From Marinobacter flavimaris (GTDB lineage Bacteria; Pseudomonadota; Gammaproteobacteria; Pseudomonadales; Oleiphilaceae): a stretch of 64,000 nt of DNA. The stretch covers positions 186,001 through 250,000 of the forward strand of contig NZ_PSSW01000002.1 of the NCBI RefSeq assembly GCF_002933295.1. Direction: 5' to 3'. Shown here in pieces: positions 8,591-17,509 of the stretch. The notes beneath the pieces were generated by a model. It saw only the letters and a program-made list of their open reading frames with translations, was not told where the DNA came from and did not search any database. The first letter of the stretch is position 1; each line of letters opens with the position of its first letter. A program made the position numbers and the translations under genes.

Positions 8591-9657
8591 GCCGAAGCCT
8601 GTTCGCTACCCCGGGACTCCAGCTGCTCTAGGAAAGCCCTGATGTCATCGAAGGCCTCCTCCGCTTCCGGGAGTAAGGGCACAAAGATCTGCCATACGTG
8701 CACCATTCCCGGCCAGGTATGAAGGGTAACCGGAGAACCTGCTGCTTCTGCCCGCGCGGCGTAACGCCGGGCGTTGTCCAGCAGCATCTCGGTGTCGCTG
8801 GCCTGTATGAGCGTTGGGGGCAGGTCCTTCAGATTCCCGCGTAATGGTGAGGCGACAGGGCTGGTTGGGGAGACCCGGAATGCCGCCAGTGTGGCCCACC
8901 AGATAACCGGCAGTGGGATTTTCGACAGGCCACCAAACACAGGCCCGAGCAGTGGATCGGTACCGATGTTGTTGCGGTTGCTCGGCGCGGTCAGGGTCAG
9001 ATCGGTGGATGGTGAGAACGCGATGGCAGCATCCGCCTGGCGCAGGCCATTGTCACGAATCCACGCAATCAGCCCGAGAGTATGGCTACCGCCGGCAGAA
9101 TCCCCGGCGACCACCATGAAATCAGCCGGTTCGGCGCCATCAGGGCCGTGTTTCAGGAGCCATGTATAGGCTTCGCGGCAATCCCTTACACCGTCCATAA
9201 ACCGGTTCTCCGGCATTAAACGGTAGTCCAGTGCGAACACTGCGGCTCTGGTTATCTGCGATAAACGGTCGGTAATGGCCCGATGGCTTCTGGGGCTGCC
9301 AGCGGCCCAGGCGCCACCATGAATGTACAGGATGCGGCGGCGGGTATCACATCCCGGGGCGAGAACCCATTCGCCACGGGGTGACTCGCAATGACGCAGC
9401 TCCGAGGCCAGTTCGATGCCTTCACTCAGCCCGTCCATGTGTTTTCGGAGCGCCATCAGCCGCGCCTTACCGCGCAGGCCTTTTGAAGATTGCCCCAGCT
9501 CGCGGATGCGTCCCAGCACTTCTCGGTTGGCTTCGCTGGGTGTTGCGTCTTTGATCGGGTAATCATCCCGATCCAGATGAGACAGATCCTCAAGCCGGAA
9601 CAGAAGCAGGGTTGCGGCAACGATGAACACGATGATGGCGAGAATAATCCAGAGCAT
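8587..9657 (-). CDS. Membrane-anchored alpha/beta hydrolase (HSL type)
   Basis: A 356-residue protein starting at the ATG of MLWIILAIIVFIVAATLLLF, a single N-terminal membrane anchor. The hydrolase domain has the HGGAWAAGSP oxyanion motif, the nucleophile motif GDSAGGS and a C-terminal LLDNARRY and WPGMVHVW with the likely catalytic His. This is the hormone-sensitive lipase/esterase layout (family IV). Substrates are probably short acyl esters; this is family-level inference. An alternative start at 9708 adds 17 residues before the anchor. Confidence 0.82.
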   Translation of the reverse strand: MLWIILAIIVFIVAATLLLFRLEDLSHLDRDDYPIKDATPSEANREVLGRIRELGQSSKGLRGKARLMALRKHMDGLSEGIELASELRHCESPRGEWVLAPGCDTRRRILYIHGGAWAAGSPRSHRAITDRLSQITRAAVFALDYRLMPENRFMDGVRDCREAYTWLLKHGPDGAEPADFMVVAGDSAGGSHTLGLIAWIRDNGLRQADAAIAFSPSTDLTLTAPSNRNNIGTDPLLGPVFGGLSKIPLPVIWWATLAAFRVSPTSPVASPLRGNLKDLPPTLIQASDTEMLLDNARRYAARAEAAGSPVTLHTWPGMVHVWQIFVPLLPEAEEAFDDIRAFLEQLESRGSEQASA

Positions 9658-9763
9658 GGTCGATCCGTATGTTATTGGCCCCACCGGGCAGGTCGAACTA
9701 TCCTTCAAATGATACTCGCAGATTTGTCCCGGTTCTGCCCGGAACGGTCACAGAAGGAGTCGC

Positions 9764-10090
9764 GTGTTGCAAATAGCCTATCGGGCCAGAGACATAACCG
9801 AAGCCCACATTGTGGCTGGTCTGTTGGAAGCCAATGGTATTGAGGCCCATGTCGGAGGCCATTACCTTCAGGGTGCCATGGGTGATATTGGTGCCGCGGG
9901 CTTCAGCAACGTGCATGTCGATGATGAGGATCTCTACCGGGCGCGGCAACTGGTGTCCGAGTATGAGCAGACGTCAGGCAGCAGTCTCAGCCGGGCTGCC
10001 AGCGACCAAGAGGATCGCCCCGACCACTACGCCCGCTGGTTTCTGTTGGCCCTGGCCATCGTCGCTCTCATCCTGCTGCAGATCTACTGA
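9764..10090 (+). CDS. DUF2007 (putative signal-transducing) membrane protein
   Basis: A 108-residue protein. Its N-terminal half matches DUF2007, a small PII-like fold: AYRARDITEAHIVAGLLEANGIEAHVGGHYLQGAMG then VHVDDEDLYRARQLV. A linker leads to one C-terminal transmembrane helix (WFLLALAIVALILLQIY). It starts at GTG with AAGGAG five bases before. Function in the family is unknown. It is followed by a short-chain dehydrogenase gene 66 bases downstream, possibly in the same transcript. Confidence 0.78.
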   Translation: MLQIAYRARDITEAHIVAGLLEANGIEAHVGGHYLQGAMGDIGAAGFSNVHVDDEDLYRARQLVSEYEQTSGSSLSRAASDQEDRPDHYARWFLLALAIVALILLQIY

Positions 10091-10156
10091 CTGATCGGTC
10101 TGGGGTCACCGGGCGTAGCCCTACCCACACTTCCCAAGCAACAGGAGACAAAGCTT

Positions 10157-10849
10157 ATGGCAGATCAACCTGTAATGCTGATTACCGGCGCGTCGTCAGG
10201 CATCGGCGCGGAAACAGCGCGAGCGGCCGCGAAACAGGGCTATCGGCTGGTTCTGGCCGCGCGCTCTGAAGACAAACTCAAAGGCCTGCAGCAGGAGCTG
10301 GGTGGCGAGGAAAAGGTGTTGACGGTCCAGTGCGACGTCCAGAGCGGTGATGACCAGAAAAACATGGTCGACCAGGCCCTGAAAACCTTTGGCCGCATTG
10401 ATGCGGTGTTTGCCAACGCCGGCCGCGGTGGTGAGCCGGGCGGATTCAGCGGCGCTGACCCGGACGTCTGGAAGGATATGATCCTGACCAATATCTACGG
10501 GGTGGGCCTGACCCTCCAGCATTGCATGCCGGCGCTCAAAGAGAGCAAGGGCCACTTGCTGTTAACCGGCTCTGCGGCAGGCCGTGCCACCATTCCCGGT
10601 TCTATGTACAGTGCGACCAAGTGGGCGGTAACCGCCATTGGCTATGGTGTTCGTGAGGAGCTTCGAGGCTCTGGTATCCGCGTTACCCTGATCGAACCGG
10701 GCATGGTGGACACGCCCTTCTTTGATGAACGTCCTGGCCATGCATTGAAGCCGGAGGACATTGCCAATGCGGTCATGTATGCCGTGGCTCAGCCGGCACA
10801 TGTCGATGTAAATGAAATTCTTGTCCGGCCCACGCCCAAGGTTGAGTAA
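10157..10849 (+). CDS. Short-chain dehydrogenase/reductase
   Basis: A 230-residue classical SDR. It has the NAD(P)-binding TGASSGIGAET near residue 10, FANAGRGG in place of NNAG near residue 94, catalytic Ser in LTGSAAG and the YSATK pair near residue 153. The Arg in the region after the first strand (AARSEDKL) favours NADP. The substrate is unknown. An ATG with CAGGAGA upstream marks the start. The next gene is a second SDR 30 bases downstream, so both are likely in one operon. Confidence 0.85.
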   Translation: MADQPVMLITGASSGIGAETARAAAKQGYRLVLAARSEDKLKGLQQELGGEEKVLTVQCDVQSGDDQKNMVDQALKTFGRIDAVFANAGRGGEPGGFSGADPDVWKDMILTNIYGVGLTLQHCMPALKESKGHLLLTGSAAGRATIPGSMYSATKWAVTAIGYGVREELRGSGIRVTLIEPGMVDTPFFDERPGHALKPEDIANAVMYAVAQPAHVDVNEILVRPTPKVE

Positions 10850-10879
10850 CCGGTAGGGGCGGTCGTAACGGAGGTTGTT

Positions 10880-11638
10880 TTGAGTCAAACCGATCGCGTC
10901 GCATTGGTGACCGGCGGCGCCAAAGGCATCGGCCGGGGCATTGTGCTTCACCTGGCCGCTGCTGGCTGGAAGGTGGCGTTCTGTGACACCGACAGTGCCG
11001 TCGGTGAGCGGTTGGCCGCCGGTGCAGATCATGCACTGCACTTTCTGCCCGGCGATGTGGCTTCGGAAACCGATGTGGAGCGCATCGTTGCCGAAGTCCT
11101 TCGCTGGGGCGGCCGTCTGGACGCCGTTATCAATAATGCCGGAATCGCCAACCCCGAGACGGGGCCGATTGAGGAACTGAGCCTGGATCAGTGGCAGCGC
11201 CGCCTGGACGTGAACCTGACCGGGCCGTTCCTGGTCACCAAGCATGCGGTGCCGCACCTTCGAAAAACGAAAGGCGCTATCGTTAATATGGCCTCCACAA
11301 GGGCGCTTCAGTCCGAGCCGGACACCGAGGCATACGCCGCTACCAAGGGTGGCATTGTGGCACTCACTCATGCCCTTGCTGTGAGCCTGGGGCCCTATGT
11401 CCGCGTTAACTGCATCAGTCCCGGCTGGATCGATACCCGGGCCTGGCAGGGCGGCGCAGAGCCGGTTGAACCGCTTTCCGAAAACGACCACCTGCAGCAC
11501 CCGGCGGGCAGGGTAGGGCAACCTGGGGATATTGCCTCCTTGGTGGCCTACCTCATTTCGCCGGAGGCCTCGTTTATCACTGGCCAGAATTTTGTGGCCG
11601 ATGGCGGCATGGTGCGCAAGATGATCTACGAGGAATAG
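10880..11638 (+). CDS. Short-chain dehydrogenase/reductase
   Basis: A 252-residue classical SDR with TGGAKGIGRG (residues about 9-18), Asp in FCDTDS at the end of strand 2 (favouring NAD), INNAGIANP, catalytic Ser in MASTRAL and YAATKGG. The C-terminus carries the usual SPEASFITGQNFVADGGM. It starts at a TTG with GGAGG upstream. It follows the first SDR and precedes thpR by four bases, suggesting a cotranscribed group. The substrate cannot be predicted. Confidence 0.86.
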   Translation: MSQTDRVALVTGGAKGIGRGIVLHLAAAGWKVAFCDTDSAVGERLAAGADHALHFLPGDVASETDVERIVAEVLRWGGRLDAVINNAGIANPETGPIEELSLDQWQRRLDVNLTGPFLVTKHAVPHLRKTKGAIVNMASTRALQSEPDTEAYAATKGGIVALTHALAVSLGPYVRVNCISPGWIDTRAWQGGAEPVEPLSENDHLQHPAGRVGQPGDIASLVAYLISPEASFITGQNFVADGGMVRKMIYEE

Positions 11639-11642
11639 GGCG

Positions 11643-12185
11643 TTGCCACGGCTTTTTTTCGGGCTGGAGCTTCCGGCTGAAATCAAGGCCCGGTTGTTGA
11701 AGGTCAGATCACCGGTGACAGGCGCCAGATGGCAGAGTGCTGAGCAATTGCACATCACCCTCCTGTTTCTGGGGAAGGTGAGCGCGGAAGGTCTCGAAGC
11801 CGTAGCCATTTCAGCCCGTGAGATAGATTCGGAATCCTTCCCGCTTGAGGTTGCCGGCGTTGGTTGTTTCGGCCAGCCCGAAAGTCCGAAGAATCTATGG
11901 GCCGGTGTTCAGCCGGCGGCACCGGTGGCTGCGCTGCACCAGACTCTCGGGCGGCGACTGGAGAATCTGGGCTTTGTGGCTGAACGTCGGGTATTTCGCC
12001 CGCACATTACGCTGGCCCGTTTCAAACGCCATCCGGGTTCTGTTGAACCGTTGTTGGTTGAATATGGTGACCATGGATTCGGCCAGTTCCAGGTGACTGA
12101 ATTTGTGCTTTTTGAAAGCAAACCTGGCCCGGCCGGTTCCGTGTATTCAGTGGTCGATCGCTTCTCCCTGCGCAACGCCGGATAG
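11643..12185 (+). CDS. thpR: RNA 2',3'-cyclic phosphodiesterase (2H family)
   Basis: A 180-residue 2H phosphoesterase with both catalytic HxT motifs: LHITLLFLG (about residues 36-44) and RPHITLARF (about 119-127). ThpR (LigT) opens 2',3'-cyclic phosphates on RNA ends and can act on tRNA halves. Start is a TTG four bases after the SDR stop; the N-terminus RLFFGLELP is the typical family beginning. Size is normal for the family. Confidence 0.88.
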   Translation: MPRLFFGLELPAEIKARLLKVRSPVTGARWQSAEQLHITLLFLGKVSAEGLEAVAISAREIDSESFPLEVAGVGCFGQPESPKNLWAGVQPAAPVAALHQTLGRRLENLGFVAERRVFRPHITLARFKRHPGSVEPLLVEYGDHGFGQFQVTEFVLFESKPGPAGSVYSVVDRFSLRNAG

Positions 12186-12251
12186 CCGATTTGTCTTGAC
12201 GAATCCCTGTCGTCCCACCAAAGATGAGGGGAAATCAACGCCTTTCCTGAG

Positions 12252-13826
12252 GTGTCTATGTGCCCCCCGTTTTCCGATCCTGATCAGCGTCTGTACGTCC
12301 GCAATGCCACGCTTGCAGATATCCCAGGCATCATCCAGCTCAGTCGCCGGGTTTATGAAGGCACGGGCATGTACGGCTATACCAAGGGGCCGTTGACCGG
12401 GCAGATCAATACCTTTCCCGACGGCCAGTTTGTTGCCATGCTCGGAGACACCGTGGTCGGCTACTGCGCCACGTTCCGGATCGCGGAAGAGATCGCACTC
12501 GCTGCCCACGACTGGATCTCCATCACCGGTAACGGTTATGCCTCGCGGCATGACCCGGAGGGGGACTGGTTGTACGGGATGGAAGTCTGTGTTGATCCGG
12601 AATGCCGGGGTTACCGCATTGGGGAGCGGCTCTACAACGAGCGCAAGCAGTTATGCCAGGCCCTGAACCTGCAGGGAGTGGTGTTTGCCGGCCGTTTGCC
12701 GAGCCTGCGCCAGCGGCTGAAGAAGTTCACGAGCGTCGAGGAATATGTGGAGGCCATTCGAAGCAAGGAACAGAAGGATCCGGTGCTCTCCTTCCAGCTT
12801 CATCAGGGCTTCGAAGTGCACGGAATTATTCCGCATTATCTCGATGCCGACCACGATTCCATGGGCTATGGTATTCATCTGGTCTGGCGTAACCCGAAAG
12901 TACCCCAGTCGGAGAACAACGGCCGTCGGAAGCGCTACGGTCAACGCATGCGCGATACCGTGCGCATAGGCACGGTTCAGTACCAGCAACGCCCGGTCGG
13001 ATCGTTCGACGAATTCAGCGAGATTGTCCGCTATTTTGTCGATGTTGTTTCCACCTACAAGGGCGACTTTGTGGTGTTCCCCGAGCTGTTCACCCTGCAG
13101 CTGCTTTCCATCGAAGCCCGCAAGGGCAGCCCCGCCGAGACCTTTGCCGCAGTCACCCATTACGCAGAGCGTTATCGTGAACTGATGCGGGATCTGGCTC
13201 TGCGCCACAACATCAATGTTGTCGCCGGCTCAACGCCAGTCCGTGAGGAAGACGGCACCATCCGGAACATGGCGTACGTGTTTCTCAGGGATGGTCAGGT
13301 GTTCAGCCAGCCCAAGATTCATCCGACGCCGAACGAGGCGTTCTGGTGGAACGTTCAGGGCGGCAACCGGGTCAGCGCCATCGAGACGGACTGCGGCACC
13401 ATCGGTGTGCTGATCTGCTACGACGCGGAGTTCCCGGAATTGACCCGCCACCTGGTGGACCAGGGCGTGCATATCATCTTTGTGCCTTTCTGTACCGATG
13501 AGCGGCAGAGCTACCTGCGGGTTCGCTATTGTTGCCAGGCCAGAGCTGTGGAGAATCAGGTCTACGTGGTGATGTCCGGCAACGTCGGAAACCTGCCGAA
13601 CGTACCGAACATGGAAATCCAGTATGGCCAGAGCTGCATCCTGACGCCCTGCGACTTTCCCTTCGCCCGGGATGGCATCGCCGCTGACACCGAGCCCAAC
13701 GTGGAGACGGTTGCCTTTGCGGATCTGCGCCCGGAAGTACTGATCACTGCCCGCAACAGTGGTACCGTTAAAAACCTTCAGGACCGCCGGCACGATCTTT
13801 ACAGCGTGACCTGGCGTGGTGAGTAA
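12252..13826 (+). CDS. GNAT acetyltransferase fused to nitrilase-family amidase
   Basis: A 524-residue two-domain protein. Residues about 15-215 form a GNAT domain (VRNATLADIPGIIQLSRRVYEG, then VCVDPECRGYRIGERLYNERK, the acetyl-CoA loop). Residues about 235-515 form a carbon-nitrogen hydrolase domain with the catalytic triad: Glu in VVFPELF, Lys in KIHPTPNE and Cys in GVLICYDAEFPEL. The fusion is a known family, suggesting coupled acylation and amide hydrolysis, but no substrate is established from sequence. Start is GTG at 12252 or ATG at 12258. Confidence 0.87.
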   Translation: MSMCPPFSDPDQRLYVRNATLADIPGIIQLSRRVYEGTGMYGYTKGPLTGQINTFPDGQFVAMLGDTVVGYCATFRIAEEIALAAHDWISITGNGYASRHDPEGDWLYGMEVCVDPECRGYRIGERLYNERKQLCQALNLQGVVFAGRLPSLRQRLKKFTSVEEYVEAIRSKEQKDPVLSFQLHQGFEVHGIIPHYLDADHDSMGYGIHLVWRNPKVPQSENNGRRKRYGQRMRDTVRIGTVQYQQRPVGSFDEFSEIVRYFVDVVSTYKGDFVVFPELFTLQLLSIEARKGSPAETFAAVTHYAERYRELMRDLALRHNINVVAGSTPVREEDGTIRNMAYVFLRDGQVFSQPKIHPTPNEAFWWNVQGGNRVSAIETDCGTIGVLICYDAEFPELTRHLVDQGVHIIFVPFCTDERQSYLRVRYCCQARAVENQVYVVMSGNVGNLPNVPNMEIQYGQSCILTPCDFPFARDGIAADTEPNVETVAFADLRPEVLITARNSGTVKNLQDRRHDLYSVTWRGE

Positions 13827-13849
13827 ACCGAGCCGACAGGAGCGTCGTT

Positions 13850-15370
13850 TTGCCCAGTAGAGGGTCTGTAAAGCCTGAACGCATCGGCCGCGGGCTTCTT
13901 TGGGCCGGTGGTATGGCTCTGGTGGCCTGGCCCCTGGCGGTTGCAGGCTGGTCCTTTGCCATTGAACAGAGCTCGGTGGGTATGGCATTGCCGGATATAC
14001 GGTCCGGCGGATGGGAAGTAACAGGCAGCCGTGCAGATGTCCGGCCTTCTGTGACCGCCAACGGTGATGTCGCAACCATCGATTTTGCTCCTTCGTCTCT
14101 TGTTCTGACCAAACATCTCACGTTTGTCGGTGCAGACCAGCCGCTGACGCTCAACAACCTGCGCACGGATCTCAGCAATACAACGGTAACCCTGGACTAT
14201 GGCGCAAATGGCCCCTGGGCGCAGCGCATTTCCATTGATGGCGACATCAGGGTCGATGCCGCGCGCGTCGAACATCCGCAATTACTGCCGCAAACGTGGA
14301 ACTTTCAGGGAAGGGCAAAGGGCCGCCTGGCAGATCTCAGGGTGCAGGGCACCTTGGCTTCCGAGTCCGGCTTTACGGCTGATCTCGATATCCAGCTCAA
14401 TCCCGAAGGCGGCGTATCCGTCGCCATCGACTCTGTTATCGACGGTAAACAGGGCGTTCAGGCCCTGGCAGAAACCCTGGTCGGATGGCCGGATCTGCTG
14501 ACAGTGGATTCTGGCAATGCCCGGTTGTCGATGGAGGTTTCGACCGGCCAGGGTGGTGAACTTGCAGCCAGTGGCAGCGTTGAACTGCAGGATGTTGGCG
14601 GGGTATTTAACCGGACCGCGGTATCAGGGCTCACCGGCCAGGTGCGGGGATCGCTGGAAAATTCCCGGATTACGACCCGTTTCAGGGACATGACCGTTGG
14701 CGAGATCAATGCCGGCATTCCCGTCACCTCGGTTCTTTTTTCAGGGAATTACAGCGCGCCGGTCACGGAACTGCTGGCCGGCACTCTGGAGGTTCAGCAG
14801 GCCAGGGCCCGGTTCCTCGAAGGTACCCTGAGAGTGCCTCCTGCCAGGTACGATTTAGGCGGTGGGTCTGGTCGCATCCCTGTGGAGGTTGAGGACGTCT
14901 CCCTCAGCCGTCTGATGGCCGTGTATCCAGCCGAAGGACTGTCTGGAAGCGGGTTGCTTCGAGGGCGAGTTCCTCTGGGCATCAGTGGCGACGGGGTGCA
15001 GGTGAGTGCAGGCAGTATTTCCGCAATAGATCCTGGCGGCCGTTTGCAGTTGCCGGCGGACAAGCTCCAGGCGATGCTCGGTGGCAACCAGGCCATGGAC
15101 ATCGTGGTCCAGGCGTTGCAAAACTTTCACTATTCAGTCCTCAACAGCACGATAGACTACGATGAACAGGGTAAGTTGAGCCTTGGCCTTCGCCTCGAAG
15201 GTAAGAATCCGGACCTGAGGGGTGGGCAGCCGGTGGTACTCAATGTCAATCTTGAGGAAGACATTCCCGCGCTGCTCACCAGTCTGCAGTTGAGTGGCAG
15301 GGTCAATGAAGCTGTTACCAGGCGCGTCCGGAAATTGCTGCAGGAATCCGGTGAGGAGAAAGCACCATGA
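13850..15370 (+). CDS. ydbH: YdbH-family (AsmA-like) envelope lipid-transport protein, short form
   Basis: A 506-residue protein with one N-terminal membrane anchor (LLWAGGMALVAWPLAVAGW) and then a long beta-rich periplasmic region. The C-terminal part, LQNFHYSVLNSTIDYDEQGKL then LRGGQPVVLNVNLEEDIPALL, matches the YdbH family. YdbH works with TamB and YhdP in moving phospholipids between inner and outer membrane in E. coli. E. coli YdbH is much longer (about 880 residues), so this is a shortened form. The ynbE and ydbL genes follow directly, as in E. coli. It starts at TTG with AGGAG upstream. Confidence 0.85.
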   Translation: MPSRGSVKPERIGRGLLWAGGMALVAWPLAVAGWSFAIEQSSVGMALPDIRSGGWEVTGSRADVRPSVTANGDVATIDFAPSSLVLTKHLTFVGADQPLTLNNLRTDLSNTTVTLDYGANGPWAQRISIDGDIRVDAARVEHPQLLPQTWNFQGRAKGRLADLRVQGTLASESGFTADLDIQLNPEGGVSVAIDSVIDGKQGVQALAETLVGWPDLLTVDSGNARLSMEVSTGQGGELAASGSVELQDVGGVFNRTAVSGLTGQVRGSLENSRITTRFRDMTVGEINAGIPVTSVLFSGNYSAPVTELLAGTLEVQQARARFLEGTLRVPPARYDLGGGSGRIPVEVEDVSLSRLMAVYPAEGLSGSGLLRGRVPLGISGDGVQVSAGSISAIDPGGRLQLPADKLQAMLGGNQAMDIVVQALQNFHYSVLNSTIDYDEQGKLSLGLRLEGKNPDLRGGQPVVLNVNLEEDIPALLTSLQLSGRVNEAVTRRVRKLLQESGEEKAP

Positions 15371-15591
15371 TAAAACCCGTGCGGCCCTGGTGGCCTGAAA
15401 GGTCGCCCATGGCAAGAACACTGATGATACTGATGCTTCCTCTGGCGATGGCTGCCTGCACGCCGACAGTGCAGATGGCGGCGCCAAAGGAGCCGATTAC
15501 GGTCAACCTGAACGTGAAAATCCAGCACGAAATCTACGTGAAAGTGGATAAGGAAGTGGATGATCTGTTCAGCGAACAGGGCTTGTTCTGA
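15367..15591 (+). CDS. ynbE: YnbE-like lipoprotein
   Basis: A 74-residue small lipoprotein with lipobox AMAAC (Cys31 from the first ATG) followed by ITVNLNVKIQHEIYVKVDKEVDD, the conserved core of YnbE. The ATG overlaps the ydbH stop (ATGA). A second in-frame ATG at 15409 gives a shorter, more usual signal peptide of 16 residues and could be the true start. YnbE partners YdbH at the outer membrane, probably completing its beta-strand bridge. Confidence 0.83.
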   Translation: MIKPVRPWWPERSPMARTLMILMLPLAMAACTPTVQMAAPKEPITVNLNVKIQHEIYVKVDKEVDDLFSEQGLF

Positions 15592-15620
15592 CTGTGTCCG
15601 GAAAGTTTGAGGGGTTGAAG

Positions 15621-15965
15621 ATGAAACGATTGATACAGATGTTTGCGCTGGTTCTGGCGTTCGGTATCAGCGCCTCCGTGCTTGCCATGGGGCTGGATGA
15701 AGCCAAACAGAAACTGGACTCGGTCAAGCAGCAGGGGCTGGTTGGAGAAACACCGACGGGTTATCTGGAAGTGGTGCGCGCCGAAGGGCAGGCGAAGGAA
15801 GTGGTGGAAGCCATTAACAGCGCCCGTCGGGATGAGTACAAGCGCATTGCCGAAAAACACAACATTCCGGTAACCCAGGTGGAGACGGTTGCAGGCAAGA
15901 AGGCGATTGAGAAGACTCCGTCCGGCCAGTATGTGCAAATGGGCGGTAAGTGGGTGAAAAAGTAG
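15621..15965 (+). CDS. ydbL: YdbL family (DUF1318) periplasmic protein
   Basis: A 114-residue protein from the ATG at 15621, preceded by GAGGGG; a GTG nine codons earlier is in frame but lies outside the signal peptide. A signal peptide ends near SASVLA. The mature part has MGLDEAKQKLDSVKQQGLVGETPTGYLEVV and the C-terminal GQYVQMGGKWVKK, both typical of DUF1318/YdbL. It is third in the ydbH-ynbE-ydbL operon and is thought to regulate or assist the YdbH-YnbE pair. Confidence 0.87.
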   Translation: MKRLIQMFALVLAFGISASVLAMGLDEAKQKLDSVKQQGLVGETPTGYLEVVRAEGQAKEVVEAINSARRDEYKRIAEKHNIPVTQVETVAGKKAIEKTPSGQYVQMGGKWVKK

Positions 15966-15992
15966 CCCGGCGCGGCCAGGTGCGAGCCTCGC

Positions 15993-16931
15993 TTACCGTT
16001 TAACGCTCTTTTGCCTTGGCTTGCCGCCTTTTGGCCGTTTGCCCGATGCCGGCTTTTTGCCAGGTGCGGGCTTGCCTTTCGGGCCGGGGCGCCTGGCGCC
16101 ACCGGGCTTACCTGGTGCGGATGCAGAGCCAGGCTTGCGATCAGGCTTTGGTTTGGCCTTCGTTCCGGACTTCTTTTTTGCTGGCTTGCCAGCGCCGGGC
16201 GGGGCTTCGGAAGACGAATCCCGGATGGCATCGAACAGCCCGGCCAGCTCTTTCTCGCTCAGGTCCCGCCACTGGCCCACCGCAAGCCCTTTCAGGCTCA
16301 CGTTCATGATCCGGATCCGTTCCAGTTTGGTAACCTCGTAGCCAAAATACTCGCACATGCGACGGATCTGGCGATTGAGGCCCTGAACCAGGGTGATCCG
16401 GAAGACAAATCGTGACTCCCGCGACACCTTGCACTTTTTCGTCATGGTTCCGAGGATCGGCACACCATTGGCCATACCCTCCACGAATTCCCGGGTGACC
16501 GGCTTGTCGACGGTAACCAGGTATTCCTTTTCGTGGTTGTTGCCCGCCCGCAGTATCTTGTTGACCAGGTCGCCGTTGCTGGTCATAAAGATGAGGCCCT
16601 GGGAGTCCTTGTCCAGACGTCCGATCGGGAAGATGCGTTCGCTGTGACCCACAAAGCGCTGGATATTGTGTTTCTCCGCGCTGTCCGTGGTGCTGACAAT
16701 CCCTACCGGCTTGTTCAGTGCAATGAACACGAGATCTTCTTCAGCCCGTGGCTCGATCACCTGGCCGTTCACCTTGACCGTGTCACCCGGAAGCACCTGG
16801 TCGCCCACGGTTGCTCGTTTGCCGTTGATGTAGACGTTGCCTTGCTCGATATAGCGATCGGCCTCCCGGCGGGAGCACATGCCGCTTTCGCTGATGTATT
16901 TGTTGAGCCGGGTGGAATTGCCAGTGGTCAT
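15993..16931 (-). CDS. rluF: 23S rRNA pseudouridine synthase RluF
   Basis: A 312-residue pseudouridine synthase of the RsuA/RluB/E/F group. Residues 8-55 form an S4 RNA-binding domain ([21 protein letters not shown]). The catalytic Asp107 lies in [33 protein letters not shown] matches RluF, which modifies 23S rRNA U2604 in E. coli. The last about 75 residues are a low-complexity Lys/Pro/Gly-rich tail, longer than needed and probably a nonspecific RNA-binding extension. Confidence 0.9.
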   Translation of the reverse strand: MTTGNSTRLNKYISESGMCSRREADRYIEQGNVYINGKRATVGDQVLPGDTVKVNGQVIEPRAEEDLVFIALNKPVGIVSTTDSAEKHNIQRFVGHSERIFPIGRLDKDSQGLIFMTSNGDLVNKILRAGNNHEKEYLVTVDKPVTREFVEGMANGVPILGTMTKKCKVSRESRFVFRITLVQGLNRQIRRMCEYFGYEVTKLERIRIMNVSLKGLAVGQWRDLSEKELAGLFDAIRDSSSEAPPGAGKPAKKKSGTKAKPKPDRKPGSASAPGKPGGARRPGPKGKPAPGKKPASGKRPKGGKPRQKSVKR

Positions 16932-17065
16932 CGGGTGTCCGGTTGCCAGTGAGAATGACGGGCATCATATCAGTCTGGAACCCCGGTCGCAGCAGGGGTG
17001 GTTCTTTCCCGGCGTCTCTGCCATTCTTTGCGCCTATCCTTAAAACCAACAAACCCTGAGCCGCC

Positions 17066-17461
17066 ATGGAAAAGACACGCATCACCATTGTTGCCGTTAC
17101 CTGCATTGCCCTGTTTTTCCTGACCAACTACCTGTTCCGGTATCTGATCGGATTTACCGGGTTGCTGGCCTCATTGGTCATTGCGGCCCTGATTGCCGTC
17201 TACATGAGCTTCTCAATCGCACGGACCCTTGAGCGTTTGCCGATGCCTGAGGAGCGCTCACGGGCGCTGTGGATCTATGGCGGTTTTCTGGGCGCCCTGT
17301 TCGTCGCCTTCGGGGCCTGGATGTTCCTGGATGCCGGCATGGATGCAGTCACCCTCGCCACGCTGTTTGTTCACTATCTGCCCTATCCGGCACTTGCTCA
17401 TGCCCTGCTATCAGACAAGGCCGTCGGACTGTTCCTGAAAGAGGATCGTCCTGGCGGATAA
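17066..17461 (+). CDS. Small membrane protein of unknown function
   Basis: A 131-residue hydrophobic protein with about four membrane segments: TIVAVTCIALFFLTNYLF, GLLASLVIAALIAVYMSF, IYGGFLGALFVAFGAWMFL and a weaker one near TLFVHYLPYPALAHALL. A charged cytoplasmic loop RTLERLPMPEERSRAL sits between the second and third. No domain is recognised. It precedes the Zur box and the COG0523 gene, and its stop codon (17459-17461) ends four bases before the Zur box begins at 17465. Confidence 0.65.
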   Translation: MEKTRITIVAVTCIALFFLTNYLFRYLIGFTGLLASLVIAALIAVYMSFSIARTLERLPMPEERSRALWIYGGFLGALFVAFGAWMFLDAGMDAVTLATLFVHYLPYPALAHALLSDKAVGLFLKEDRPGG

Positions 17462-17464
17462 ATT

Positions 17465-17477
17465 GTTATAATATAAC
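17465..17477. promoter_or_regulatory. Probable Zur operator overlapping a -10 element
   Basis: The sequence GTTATAATATAAC is a perfect palindrome, flanked as TGTTATAATATAACA. It matches the gammaproteobacterial Zur box consensus. It also contains TATAAT at 17467-17472, so Zur binding would block the promoter of the COG0523 gene 33 bases downstream. This predicts derepression under zinc shortage. Confidence 0.78.
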
Positions 17478-17509
17478 ATTTTGATTCTTAGAGGAGTGCC
17501 TCCGGCGCC

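Noticed and set aside
10562..11809. A 415-codon open frame antisense to the two SDR genes
   Set aside because: Both SDR genes have cofactor and catalytic motifs on the plus strand, so this is a shadow.
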